The notes under the pieces: model-generated
The model's database searches: none
The model's input: only the letters and a program-made list of their open reading frames with translations
What the model was told of the DNA's origin: nothing
Made by a program: the position numbers and the translations under genes
DNA from: Flavobacteriaceae bacterium
Lineage (GTDB): Bacteria > Bacteroidota > Bacteroidia > Flavobacteriales > Flavobacteriaceae
DNA: 12,502 nucleotides
NCBI GenBank assembly: GCA_021151665.1
Contig: JAGKWW010000068.1
Coordinates: forward strand, 1-12,502
Direction: 5' to 3'
Shown here: piece by piece, positions 5,469 through 12,502 of the stretch
Position numbering within the stretch: the first letter of the stretch is position 1
Layout of the letters: every line of letters begins with the position of its first letter

Positions 5469-7313
5469 TTACTCTACCGTAACCGATTTTGCAAGGTTAC
5501 GCGGCTGGTCTACGTTACAGCCCCTCATTACAGCAATGTGGTAAGAAAGCAGCTGTAGCGGGATAGTAGTAAGCAGCGGCGATAGCGCATCAGAACATTC
5601 CGGTATCTCGATCACGTGATCGGCCAGGGCTTTTACCTGCTCATCGCCATGTGTTACCACCGCAATGATCTTACCGCTACGTGACTTAATTTCCTGGATG
5701 TTACTCACGATCTTGTCATAATGCTCCTGTTTTGGCGCAATAACCACAACCGGCATCTGCTCATCGATAAGCGCAATAGGGCCGTGCTTCATCTCTGCGG
5801 CAGGGTAGCCTTCGGCATGGATGTATGATATCTCTTTCAGCTTAAGGGCACCTTCAAGCGCTACCGGGAAATTGTATCCCCTACCCAGGTAAAGGCAGTT
5901 GGCTGAATCTTTATAAATTTCTGCGATCGTTTCGGCAACATCATTGGTTTCAAGAGCCTGCTGTACTTTCTCCGGGATAAGCTCAAGCTCGCTCAGGTAA
6001 CGGTGAATATCTGTACCCGAAAGCGTGCCTTTAGCCTGCGCCAGGCGAAGCGCGATAAGCGTAAGAACCGTAATTTGCGTTGTAAATGCTTTGGTAGAAG
6101 CCACGCCAATTTCTGGGCCGGCGTGCGTGTAGGCACCGGCATGCGTTTCGCGCGAAATAGAAGAACCCACTACGTTGCACACACCAAATACAAAAGCACC
6201 GTGCTCTTTAGCAAGCTTGATCGCGGCAAGGGTATCGGCAGTTTCACCGGACTGCGAAATGGCGATAACCACATCGGTAGGGTGTATGATTGGGTTCCTG
6301 TAACGGAACTCAGATGCATACTCAACTTCTACCGGTATGCGTGAAAATTCTTCAAAGATATATTCGGCTACAAGGCCTGCATGCCATGAGGTACCGCATG
6401 CAATGATGAGGATGCGCTGTGCATTGATAAACTTTTGCAGGTTATCTTCTACACCGGCCATACGGATAAGGCCTTCGTTGGCATGAAGCCTTCCGCGGTA
6501 AGTATCCTTAATTACGTTTGGCTGCTCATAGATCTCTTTCAGCATAAAGTGGTCGTAACCGCCTTTTTCAATCTGCTCAAGGTTCATCTGCAGTTCCTGT
6601 ACGTAGGGGTCTACCGTAGAGTCATCGTGTATGCGGTGTACCTTTAAAGGCTTGTGAAGGCGTATGATGGCCATCTCCTCGTCTTCAAGATAAATAGCAT
6701 TTGATGTATATTCAATAAACGGAGACGCATCAGAAGCAATAAAGAATTCATCTTTACCCACACCGATTGCGAGCGGGCTGCCAAGGCGTGCTGCTACGAT
6801 CTCGTCCGGGTTTTCTTTATCAAAAACCGCAATAGCATACGCACCAACTACTTGGTTTAGTGCCACCTGTACGGCTTTACCCAGCTTAAGCCCGTCTTTT
6901 TTCTTAACGTCTTCAATCAGGTTTACAAGCACTTCTGTATCGGTATCCGACTGGAAGGTGTACCCCCTGTTGATAAGCTCCTTTTTCAGGGGCTCATAAT
7001 TTTCTATGATGCCGTTGTGCACAATTACCAGGTTACCCGAGTTTGAATAGTGCGGGTGCGAGTTTACATCATTCGGCACGCCATGGGTAGCCCAGCGCGT
7101 GTGGCCGATGCCAATAGTACCATTGTTGGTAATCTCGTTCGATTTTTCTTCCAGGTCAGAAACCTTACCCTTGGTTTTGGCAAGCTTCAGGTCTTTCCCG
7201 TCATAAAGCACGAGGCCGGCACTGTCATAACCACGGTATTCAAGCCTTTTAAGGCCTTTGATGATCACAGGGTAAGCCTCCCTGTGGCCAATGTAACCTA
7301 CGATTCCACACAT
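5469..7313 (-). CDS. glmS: Glutamine--fructose-6-phosphate aminotransferase (isomerising)
   Basis: Converts fructose-6-phosphate and glutamine to glucosamine-6-phosphate and glutamate, the first step toward UDP-GlcNAc for peptidoglycan and lipopolysaccharide. The 614 residues match the usual length of about 610. The N-terminal glutaminase has Cys2 as nucleophile (MCGIVGYIG), GHTRWATHG at 70-78 and HNGIIENY at 99-106. Two SIS sugar-isomerase domains follow, with CGTSWHAG and SQSGETADT in the first, and the protein ends in the conserved LAKSVTVE. It is the last gene of a minus-strand operon, 8 bases after the DUF4270 stop, and is followed by a terminator. There is no room for a glmS ribozyme upstream, which fits its absence in this phylum. 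Confidence 0.98.
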   Translation of the reverse strand: MCGIVGYIGHREAYPVIIKGLKRLEYRGYDSAGLVLYDGKDLKLAKTKGKVSDLEEKSNEITNNGTIGIGHTRWATHGVPNDVNSHPHYSNSGNLVIVHNGIIENYEPLKKELINRGYTFQSDTDTEVLVNLIEDVKKKDGLKLGKAVQVALNQVVGAYAIAVFDKENPDEIVAARLGSPLAIGVGKDEFFIASDASPFIEYTSNAIYLEDEEMAIIRLHKPLKVHRIHDDSTVDPYVQELQMNLEQIEKGGYDHFMLKEIYEQPNVIKDTYRGRLHANEGLIRMAGVEDNLQKFINAQRILIIACGTSWHAGLVAEYIFEEFSRIPVEVEYASEFRYRNPIIHPTDVVIAISQSGETADTLAAIKLAKEHGAFVFGVCNVVGSSISRETHAGAYTHAGPEIGVASTKAFTTQITVLTLIALRLAQAKGTLSGTDIHRYLSELELIPEKVQQALETNDVAETIAEIYKDSANCLYLGRGYNFPVALEGALKLKEISYIHAEGYPAAEMKHGPIALIDEQMPVVVIAPKQEHYDKIVSNIQEIKSRSGKIIAVVTHGDEQVKALADHVIEIPECSDALSPLLTTIPLQLLSYHIAVMRGCNVDQPRNLAKSVTVE

Positions 7314-7321
7314 ACGATTAA

Positions 7322-8941
7322 TTAGTTAGGTTTAGTATAATAAATTTCCAGTTTGAGGCGATTTTGGGCAGGAACAGCTGCATTGGTTCCATAAAGTACT
7401 GTACCGCGCTGCGTCATTACCGAAGATACCGGCACAAACTTAAAAGCGGTAGCGCCCGAACCCACCGGATTCTTGAGGGCAGCGTTGCTTATCACGTTAA
7501 TGCTCTCGGTAACGGCAAGGCCCAGCCGTACATTGGTAGAGTCTTTATTGATGATATTGGCAATGTGGTTGGTAAGGCGTATTTTATAGCGTGTCTCACC
7601 ATCTTTTGTTTCCCGAATACCTCCAAGAATATACTTGTCCAGCTTAGAATTTGGCGTATAGGTAGAGGTGTCAAAGTAATAGTCGTATATCGGGCGCTTG
7701 TTGCGCACATCGTAAAGGTACAAACGCAACGGGTCATACGCATTGCGGCTGCCGGAGGGTATCTGGCCCATACCGTCTGTAGAGTTATCTACGTTAAATA
7801 CAAGGTTGGCTTCGTTGATAACAACCCTTTCCGAGCGCAAGAAGTCAATATCGGCCTGAGACAGGATATCGATAAAAGCAACAGACCCTTCGCCGCCTTT
7901 TACCCAAAGGCGCTGCTCGCCGGTGGGCTCCATGGGTGTGGGCGGTACTAAAGCCGAAGCGTAGGCAGGAGATTGCGTCGTATCAAAGAAGTTGATCGTA
8001 TTGGTTTTCAGGTTCAGTTGAAGCGTTTTGCTGATACGGTTTATCTGCCCGTCGGTACCTAATACCGGCTGGCCGTTAGAGTCAACCTGGTTTTCTTTGT
8101 AAATGATCTTGATGTAGCCATCGCTAAATCGCATCATAGCCATCGCTGCCTGGCTGCCGTTCTGCTCTATCTTAAAGTAAAGGCCGCGCATGTATTCTTT
8201 AAATACGTTATTGTTTACCAGCTTTTCAGGATGGTTCAATATCGTTTCCTGGAAAAAAGGCTTATTCAGGTACATGAACATTCCCGGGGCAAGCCGCTCT
8301 TTTACAACCTGCGAGCCTGCACTGTTGGTTACAATTCGCTGTGCTTCGGTGCTTTTAAAATAGAACTGGTCGTTGTCTTCAGACGGGCCGTCGTTCAGCC
8401 TTCCGGAAGCAATAGCGGCTTCTACCATCGGCCTTTCATTATTAAAATACTGCTGCGAACTGGCCGTGGCTGGGTCGCTGTCCCTAAGGAAGTAGCCGTT
8501 GCGGTAAATGCTCAGCTTCATGCGTGCCGACTGGTCTCCGCTGATAGAGTCTAATGTATAGGTATTGGTGCCATCGGTCTGCGTATCTTCATACGTGCTA
8601 AAATACGGCACATAAAGATAAACCGAGTCTATCGTTGGCGAGTAGAATGTAGGGTTTAGGGAGTTAAGCTCGAGCTGCGTTACCACGTGCGCGGTGGTGG
8701 TACCAAAAACCGGGTTGTTGTAAACGCCGAGGGCTTTTATAGGCAGGTTGTTGCTTTGCACAGGGCCCGTGCCCTGGTCAAAAGCTGTTGCGCTGGCAGT
8801 ATAAAGCTGCACGCCGTTATGGTGGATGTCGTCTTCAAGTATATCAGAACCGATGGTGTTAAAATCGGTATCGCAGGCTACCGCTACGAGGCAGATGGCA
8901 CTTAAGGCAACAAATAATCTTTTAAAAAGGGTGGAAGTCAT
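7322..8941 (-). CDS. DUF4270 family lipoprotein
   Basis: A 539-residue exported protein with a lipoprotein signal peptide: basic FKR near the start, hydrophobic 9-22, and a lipobox ending at Cys23 (AVAC). The mature protein starts CDTDFNTIGSDIL. Long beta-rich stretches follow, with repeated SVY, YVP and RLYLYDVRN patterns typical of the DUF4270 envelope lipoproteins of Bacteroidota. Function is unknown; an outer-membrane location is likely but not shown. The acidic residues after Cys23 are not a clear surface-export signal. It lies 20 bases after the GT5-like gene and 8 bases before glmS, so the three are one operon. This neighbourhood is, from memory, conserved in flavobacteria. Confidence 0.88.
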   Translation of the reverse strand: MTSTLFKRLFVALSAICLVAVACDTDFNTIGSDILEDDIHHNGVQLYTASATAFDQGTGPVQSNNLPIKALGVYNNPVFGTTTAHVVTQLELNSLNPTFYSPTIDSVYLYVPYFSTYEDTQTDGTNTYTLDSISGDQSARMKLSIYRNGYFLRDSDPATASSQQYFNNERPMVEAAIASGRLNDGPSEDNDQFYFKSTEAQRIVTNSAGSQVVKERLAPGMFMYLNKPFFQETILNHPEKLVNNNVFKEYMRGLYFKIEQNGSQAAMAMMRFSDGYIKIIYKENQVDSNGQPVLGTDGQINRISKTLQLNLKTNTINFFDTTQSPAYASALVPPTPMEPTGEQRLWVKGGEGSVAFIDILSQADIDFLRSERVVINEANLVFNVDNSTDGMGQIPSGSRNAYDPLRLYLYDVRNKRPIYDYYFDTSTYTPNSKLDKYILGGIRETKDGETRYKIRLTNHIANIINKDSTNVRLGLAVTESINVISNAALKNPVGSGATAFKFVPVSSVMTQRGTVLYGTNAAVPAQNRLKLEIYYTKPN

Positions 8942-8961
8942 TTAAGTTCTTTTAAAATTTA

Positions 8962-9768
8962 CTATAAAACCTGATTCCTGTAGAAATTAGTATATCCTTC
9001 GGCAAAATTATCTTTCGAAAGATACTCCAGGTATGGCCTTCCGCTTTCTTTTACAAAGTCTGCAAGCTCTGCACTAAGGTTTTCTGATGCAATGATTACC
9101 GCATCAGAATGCATAATGGAAGCTTTTAATAAGTTGTTATAAGTAGGCTCTGCAAGATATTTTACATCCTCTTCCGGAATATTATCAAACAATACCTTTT
9201 TCAGCATATCCTTATCCAGCGTGCCTTCAAAAGACTGCCCGTATACAGACGTTACTATCTTGGTATCGGCAAAAAGCGCCTCATTCTTGTAATAATGCTT
9301 CATGTAAACCGGCAGGAGCCCTGCCATCCAGCCGTGCACGTGTATAATATCCGGCACCCAGTTGAGTTTTTTTACCGTCTCGACAACTCCCTTGGCAAAA
9401 AATATCGCCCGCTCGTCGTTGTCCGGGTACAACAAGCCATCCTCATCCGTAAAGGTAGATTTGCGCTTAAAGTACTCGTCGTTATCAATAAAGTAAACCT
9501 GTATCCTCTCCTTAGGTATCGAAGCCACTTTGATAATGAGCGGCATATCCATATCGTTTACCACGAGGTTCATCCCTGACAGACGGATCACTTCGTGCAA
9601 TTGGTGCCTGCGCTCATTTATATTACCATAGCGCGGCATAAATATCCGAATCTGTCCGCCCCGGTCATTTATCATCTTTGGCACATCATACGACATTAAA
9701 GACACTTCATTCTCAGCCAAATAAGGCACTACTTCAGATGATACATACAATATCCTCTTATCCTCCAT
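8962..9768 (-). CDS. GT5-like protein: N-terminal glycogen synthase domain only
   Basis: Similar to the N-terminal Rossmann domain of bacterial glycogen/starch synthase: ILYVSSEVVPY (6-16), FMPRYGNIN (43-51), DIIHVHGWMAGLLPVYMK (140-157). Usually annotated as glycogen synthase. However, the protein is 268 residues against about 470-480 for GlgA, so the second GT-B domain with the catalytic and nucleotide-binding residues is missing. The KTGGLAD loop that binds ADP-glucose is replaced by AENEVSL (18-24). Glycogen synthesis is therefore improbable and the real role is unknown. I placed the start at 9768 (MEDKRILYVSS): the upstream ATG at 9834 adds 22 residues without family similarity and lies upstream of the likely promoter. 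First gene of the operon with DUF4270 and glmS, divergent from panC. Confidence 0.88.
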   Translation of the reverse strand: MEDKRILYVSSEVVPYLAENEVSLMSYDVPKMINDRGGQIRIFMPRYGNINERRHQLHEVIRLSGMNLVVNDMDMPLIIKVASIPKERIQVYFIDNDEYFKRKSTFTDEDGLLYPDNDERAIFFAKGVVETVKKLNWVPDIIHVHGWMAGLLPVYMKHYYKNEALFADTKIVTSVYGQSFEGTLDKDMLKKVLFDNIPEEDVKYLAEPTYNNLLKASIMHSDAVIIASENLSAELADFVKESGRPYLEYLSKDNFAEGYTNFYRNQVL

Positions 9769-9806
9769 CTTCAAACAATTTTTTTTAATTGGGGCGTAAA
9801 AACATG

Positions 9807-9814
9807 CAAAATTA
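9807..9814 (-). promoter_or_regulatory. Likely -7 box for the GT5-like/DUF4270/glmS operon
   Basis: TAATTTTG on the minus strand fits TAnnTTTG and would start transcription near 9800, leaving a leader of about 30 bases before the ATG at 9768. A -33 TTG at the right distance is not clear. Its position supports 9768 over 9834 as the start codon. Confidence 0.5.
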
Positions 9815-9845
9815 AACAATTTTATACATTTCATAACTATTATCT

Positions 9846-9853
9846 TAATTTTG
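9846..9853 (+). promoter_or_regulatory. Likely -7 box for panC
   Basis: TAATTTTG fits TAnnTTTG and lies 22 bases before the panC ATG. It is the divergent partner of the identical box at 9814-9807. The -33 region is AT-rich without a clear TTG. Confidence 0.5.
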
Positions 9854-9875
9854 CCCTGTATTTAATCTTAACTTA

Positions 9876-10721
9876 ATGCTCATTTTCAACCAGAAAGCGG
9901 CTCTTTCAGATCATCTGGACACCGTTGCCACCCAAAATAAAACCATAGGATTTGTACCTACAATGGGAGCTTTGCACCAGGGCCACCTCTCACTACTGGA
10001 GCGGTCTTTGCAGGAAAATGACATTACAGTGATCAGCATTTTTGTAAACCCGACACAGTTTAACAATACCGACGATTTAAAGAAATATCCCCGAACGCTC
10101 GAAGCAGATGTTGCCAAAATACAGGCGCTTAATCCCGGGGTGATAATTTTTGCCCCTTCGGTAGATGATATGTATGAAGGGCATACGGTATCGGCACATT
10201 TTTCGTTCGACGGGCTCGAAAACCAAATGGAAGGCGCCCACCGCCCCGGACATTTTGACGGCGTAGGCACAATTGTAAAAAAGCTTTTTGAGATTGTGCG
10301 GCCCAACAATGCCTACTTTGGCGAAAAAGATTTCCAGCAGTTGCAGATCATTAAAAAGATGGCAGAAAAAGAGCAGCTGCCTGTAAACGTAATCGGCTGC
10401 CCTATACTACGCGAGGCAAACGGGCTTGCCATGAGCTCGCGCAACGAACGGCTAACTGATGAAGAAAGGGAACAGGCCTCATTTATATACAAATCATTGC
10501 AACAGGCGCGTACAGATTTTGAAAACGCAGGCATAGAGCAGGCCAAAGCAAACCTCATCGCTTCGTATAAAACCCATCCTGAGTTTGAACTGGAGTATTT
10601 TGAGATCGCGGCCGAAGACGACCTGATACCGGCAACAACCAGAGAAAACAGGCAATACCGCGGGTTTATAGCCGTACATATTGGCGGTGTGCGCCTTATT
10701 GACAATATTCCACTAAATTGA
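9876..10721 (+). CDS. panC: Pantothenate synthetase (pantoate--beta-alanine ligase)
   Basis: Joins pantoate and beta-alanine with ATP, through a pantoyl-adenylate, to give pantothenate, the precursor of coenzyme A; cytoplasmic. The 281 residues are the usual length. Visible motifs are PTMGALHQGH (28-37, containing the HIGH-type HQGH), FVNPTQF (56-62), HRPGHFDGV (122-130), GEKDFQQL (149-156) and MSSRNERL (186-193, the KMSKS-like loop). The beta-alanine is made by PanD, encoded 13 bases downstream. It is divergently transcribed from the GT5-like gene with a shared promoter region of about 107 bases. Confidence 0.98.
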   Translation: MLIFNQKAALSDHLDTVATQNKTIGFVPTMGALHQGHLSLLERSLQENDITVISIFVNPTQFNNTDDLKKYPRTLEADVAKIQALNPGVIIFAPSVDDMYEGHTVSAHFSFDGLENQMEGAHRPGHFDGVGTIVKKLFEIVRPNNAYFGEKDFQQLQIIKKMAEKEQLPVNVIGCPILREANGLAMSSRNERLTDEEREQASFIYKSLQQARTDFENAGIEQAKANLIASYKTHPEFELEYFEIAAEDDLIPATTRENRQYRGFIAVHIGGVRLIDNIPLN

Positions 10722-10730
10722 TTACCTTTG
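10699..10730 (+). promoter_or_regulatory. Promoter of panD giving a near-leaderless mRNA
   Basis: TTG (10699-10701), a 21-base spacer and TACCTTTG (10723-10730) fit the Bacteroidota -33/-7 pattern, with the same spacing as the atpD promoter. The -7 box ends 4 bases before the panD ATG at 10735, so transcription would start at or next to the start codon. The -33 element and most of the spacer lie inside the end of panC. Confidence 0.6.
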
Positions 10731-10734
10731 CGCC

Positions 10735-11085
10735 ATGCAAATTCAAGTTGTAAAGTCCAAGATTCACCGTGTTTCGGTGACGGGAGCCGATCTAAACTAT
10801 ATTGGCAGCATTACCATAGACGAGGCTTTGATGGAAGCGGCCAATATTATTGAAGGGGAAAAAGTTTCGATAGTTAACATCAACAACGGTGAGCGCTTAG
10901 AGACTTATGCGATTAAAGGGAACAGGAACAGCGGAGACATTACACTAAACGGCCCTGCGGCCAGGAAAGTGCAAAAGGGCGACATCATCATTATCATTTC
11001 TTACGGGATACTCGATTTTGAAGAGGCAAAAACCTTTAAGCCTTCCATCGTTTTCCCGAATGAAAAAGATAATTCGCTGACGTAA
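10735..11085 (+). CDS. panD: Aspartate 1-decarboxylase, pyruvoyl-dependent
   Basis: Decarboxylates aspartate to beta-alanine for PanC. The proenzyme cleaves itself between Gly24 and Ser25 (YIGSITID) to form the pyruvoyl cofactor; both residues are present. Lys9, Arg54 and Tyr58, known from the E. coli enzyme to act in catalysis or processing, are at the same positions, and NGPAAR follows at about 73-78. The length of 116 is close to the usual 117-126. It lies 13 bases after panC but also seems to have its own promoter across that junction. The next gene begins 5 bases after its stop. Confidence 0.98.
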   Translation: MQIQVVKSKIHRVSVTGADLNYIGSITIDEALMEAANIIEGEKVSIVNINNGERLETYAIKGNRNSGDITLNGPAARKVQKGDIIIIISYGILDFEEAKTFKPSIVFPNEKDNSLT

Positions 11086-11090
11086 GTGCT

Positions 11091-12050
11091 TTGAATAAAA
11101 AACTCAGTAAAATATTAGGTATAACACTCCCGCTCCTGCTGGGAGTTTTTTTAGTTATATACGTATACCGCCAGTACACCCCCGCCCAGATAGCGTCGCT
11201 TGAAAAGAGCTTTCGCAATGCCAACTACCTTTACGTATGGTTCTCGTTGGCTGTGGGGCTTACCGGATTTTGGGCGCGCGCCTACCGGTGGAAGTACACC
11301 CTTTCGCATATCGGTTATACCGCGCCATTCAGCGTGAAGTTTAGCGCGGTTTGCATTACATACGTGATGAATATGCTCATACCCCGCAGCGGCGAAGTGA
11401 GCCGTGCCACGGTTATAAGCAAATATGCAGGCGTACCATTTGACAAGGCGCTGGGCACGATCATTTCTGAAAGGATAATCGACCTCATCCTGCTTATAGT
11501 GGTAGTTGCCGCTACGGCGGTCTTAAAATATGATGTGGTAAAAGAGTACCTTGCCGCAATCCCGTTTATGAAGCTTTTGTTCCTGGGCACCACAGCTATC
11601 ATTGTATTTACCGGATCTGTACTGTTTTTTATTTATTCGAAAATAACCTGGGTACAAAAGTTACGCCTAAAGATATCCGGCCTTGCAGAAGGCGCTATCA
11701 GCGTGTTTACCATGCCCAATAAATGGCCCTTCCTTTTACTTTCTGTTTATATCTGGTTCAGCTACGTGCTGATGTTCTACATAACCATTTATGCGCTGCC
11801 CGAAACTGCCGGGCTGGGCTTTGGTTCAGTGGTAACCGCTTTTGTGGTGGGCAGTATCGTCATTACATTTACAAACGGTGGTACGGGCTTCTTTCCTGTA
11901 GCCCTTTCCAATATTCTTGTGCTTTACCAAGTGCCTAAGGAAGCCGGCTTTGCCTTTGGCAGTATTGTATGGGCATCGCAGACCGCACAGATACTTATTT
12001 TAGGCGGATTGTCATTTTTAATATTGCCTTTACTCCACAAAACCAAATAA
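11091..12050 (+). CDS. UPF0104/LPG-synthase-type membrane protein, flippase-like
   Basis: A 319-residue membrane protein of the lysylphosphatidylglycerol-synthase TM (UPF0104) family, with about seven to eight helices (first at about 8-26, last at about 290-313). Family signatures are NMLIPRSGEVSRA (94-106), SERIID (126-131) and TNGGTGFFPVALS (261-273). Relatives move or modify lipids, but no soluble synthase domain is attached here, so the substrate is unknown. The start is TTG at 11091, 5 bases after the panD stop; no ATG or GTG fits, and the reading begins (L/M)NKKLSKILG. It is likely translated from the panD transcript. A terminator-like hairpin lies in codons 12-21. Confidence 0.85.
   Translation: MNKKLSKILGITLPLLLGVFLVIYVYRQYTPAQIASLEKSFRNANYLYVWFSLAVGLTGFWARAYRWKYTLSHIGYTAPFSVKFSAVCITYVMNMLIPRSGEVSRATVISKYAGVPFDKALGTIISERIIDLILLIVVVAATAVLKYDVVKEYLAAIPFMKLLFLGTTAIIVFTGSVLFFIYSKITWVQKLRLKISGLAEGAISVFTMPNKWPFLLLSVYIWFSYVLMFYITIYALPETAGLGFGSVVTAFVVGSIVITFTNGGTGFFPVALSNILVLYQVPKEAGFAFGSIVWASQTAQILILGGLSFLILPLLHKTK
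11126..11152 (+). terminator. Terminator-like hairpin inside the UPF0104 gene start
   Basis: ACTCCC (11126-11131), a 9-base loop and GGGAGT (11141-11146) are followed by seven T residues (11146-11152). The structure is about 40 bases after the panD stop and could attenuate readthrough from panCD. It may equally be a by-product of encoding LPLLLGVFL. Confidence 0.4.
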
Positions 12051-12054
12051 TTAG

Positions 12055-12062
12055 TATCTTTA
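12055..12062 (+). promoter_or_regulatory. Weak -7 box for the esterase-like gene
   Basis: TATCTTTA differs from TAnnTTTG in the last base and lies 33 bases before the ATG at 12096. A TTG (12024-12026) is 28 bases upstream, which is too far, so the call is tentative. Confidence 0.35.
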
Positions 12063-12095
12063 GCGCCCCCAATTATTCATTTATTGACTATTGCT

Positions 12096-12502
12096 ATGAA
12101 AGCGCTATTGCCATTTTTCCTGCTCTTTGTTTCATCTGTAAGCTTCGCCCAAAAGATTACAGAAGAGGTATTTTCTAAAAAACTCAACGAGAAAAGAGGG
12201 CTTACCATAGTGCTTCCGGAATCGTATGACGAGAGTAAAAATAAAAAGTATCCCCTGCTTCTTGTTCTCGATGGCGATTACCTGCTTGACCCTATTTCGG
12301 GTATTTTCTCTTATGCCACCTATTGGGATGACCTTCCTGAAACCATAATCGTGGGGCTCGACCAGGCTGACCGCGAAAAAGATACCGAAACAAGCGAAGA
12401 AACGGGCATCCCCGAGGAAAACGGCGATAAATTCTACGAATTCATAGAGCTTGAGCTCATGCCGTTCCTTGAAAAAAAATACCGTCTTGCCCCCTTCAAG
12501 GT
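12096..12502 (+). CDS. Secreted esterase, alpha/beta hydrolase (partial)
   Basis: The first 135 codons of a gene that continues past the right edge. It begins with a signal peptide (MKALLPFFLLFVSSVSFA, cleavage likely before Q19). The mature part is of the putative-esterase (PF00756-type, esterase D/Fes-like) kind: LTIVLPESYDESKNKKYPLLLVLDGDYL, then TIIVGLDQADREKD, and FYEFIELELMPFLEKKYRL before the window ends. The nucleophile serine, expected soon after in a GHS(M/L)GG-type motif, is beyond the window, so activity cannot be judged. Substrate unknown. It lies 45 bases after the UPF0104 gene, with only a weak promoter candidate between. Confidence 0.85.
   Translation, partial: MKALLPFFLLFVSSVSFAQKITEEVFSKKLNEKRGLTIVLPESYDESKNKKYPLLLVLDGDYLLDPISGIFSYATYWDDLPETIIVGLDQADREKDTETSEETGIPEENGDKFYEFIELELMPFLEKKYRLAPFK

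Noticed and set aside
7250..7325. Search for a glmS ribozyme upstream of glmS
   Set aside because: Only 8 bases separate glmS from the DUF4270 gene; there is no room for the ribozyme.
9769..9834. Longer start of the GT5-like protein at 9834
   Set aside because: The extra 22 residues have no similarity to the family and lie upstream of the likely promoter box at 9814-9807.
1..12502. CRISPR arrays, tRNA or rRNA genes, insertion sequences, integrases
   Set aside because: No regularly spaced repeats, cloverleaf-like sequence, transposase or recombinase was seen on reading both strands.

Overview
The window looks like a chromosomal segment of a member of the Flavobacteriaceae (Bacteroidota), probably Flavobacterium or a close relative. 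The evidence is a stand-alone atpD-atpC pair with a very short epsilon subunit and an insertion in the beta subunit, a DUF4270 lipoprotein beside glmS, a truncated 'glycogen synthase' next to panC-panD, a DUF2975/YozG-type regulator cluster, and promoters of the Bacteroidota TTG...TAnnTTTG type instead of E. coli-like boxes. Most of the window is ordinary housekeeping sequence. The unusual part is the first ~225 bases.

Layout. Positions 1-1606 hold a plus-strand cluster of two DUF2975 membrane proteins and a small XRE-family regulator. At its left edge is the 5'-truncated end of another DUF2975 gene on the opposite strand. It shares a perfect inverted repeat of at least 39 bp with the first complete gene (1-39 against 184-222). 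The cluster meets, tail to tail, a minus-strand 181-aa membrane protein (1611-2156). That is followed by a strong terminator, then atpC and atpD (2218-4100, minus strand), whose promoter lies at about 4161-4192. A two-gene minus-strand unit follows: a SIMPL-like secreted protein and a small multi-TM protein (4285-5390). A terminator separates it from a tight minus-strand operon of GT5-like protein, DUF4270 lipoprotein and glmS (9768 down to 5469). A divergent promoter region (about 9769-9875) separates this operon from the plus-strand genes panC, panD and a UPF0104/flippase-like membrane protein (9876-12050). The window ends inside a secreted esterase-like gene.

How the genes fit together. 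AtpD and AtpC are catalytic and regulatory parts of the F1 ATP synthase; the other subunits must be encoded elsewhere. GlmS makes glucosamine-6-phosphate for peptidoglycan and LPS precursors, and DUF4270 is probably an envelope lipoprotein. PanC and PanD supply pantothenate (coenzyme A): PanD makes beta-alanine and PanC joins it to pantoate. The GT5-like protein lacks the substrate-binding KTGG loop and the whole second catalytic domain, so it is unlikely to make glycogen.

Most worth checking: the head-to-head inverted repeat inside two DUF2975 coding regions, where one copy has a start and the other does not. This is the geometry expected of an invertible, phase-variable gene pair, but a dead duplicate or an assembly chimera would look similar. 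Also notable are the degenerate glycogen-synthase-like protein, a panD promoter that would give a nearly leaderless mRNA, and a terminator-like hairpin inside the first codons of the gene after panD. No tRNA, rRNA, CRISPR array, insertion sequence or integrase was seen.
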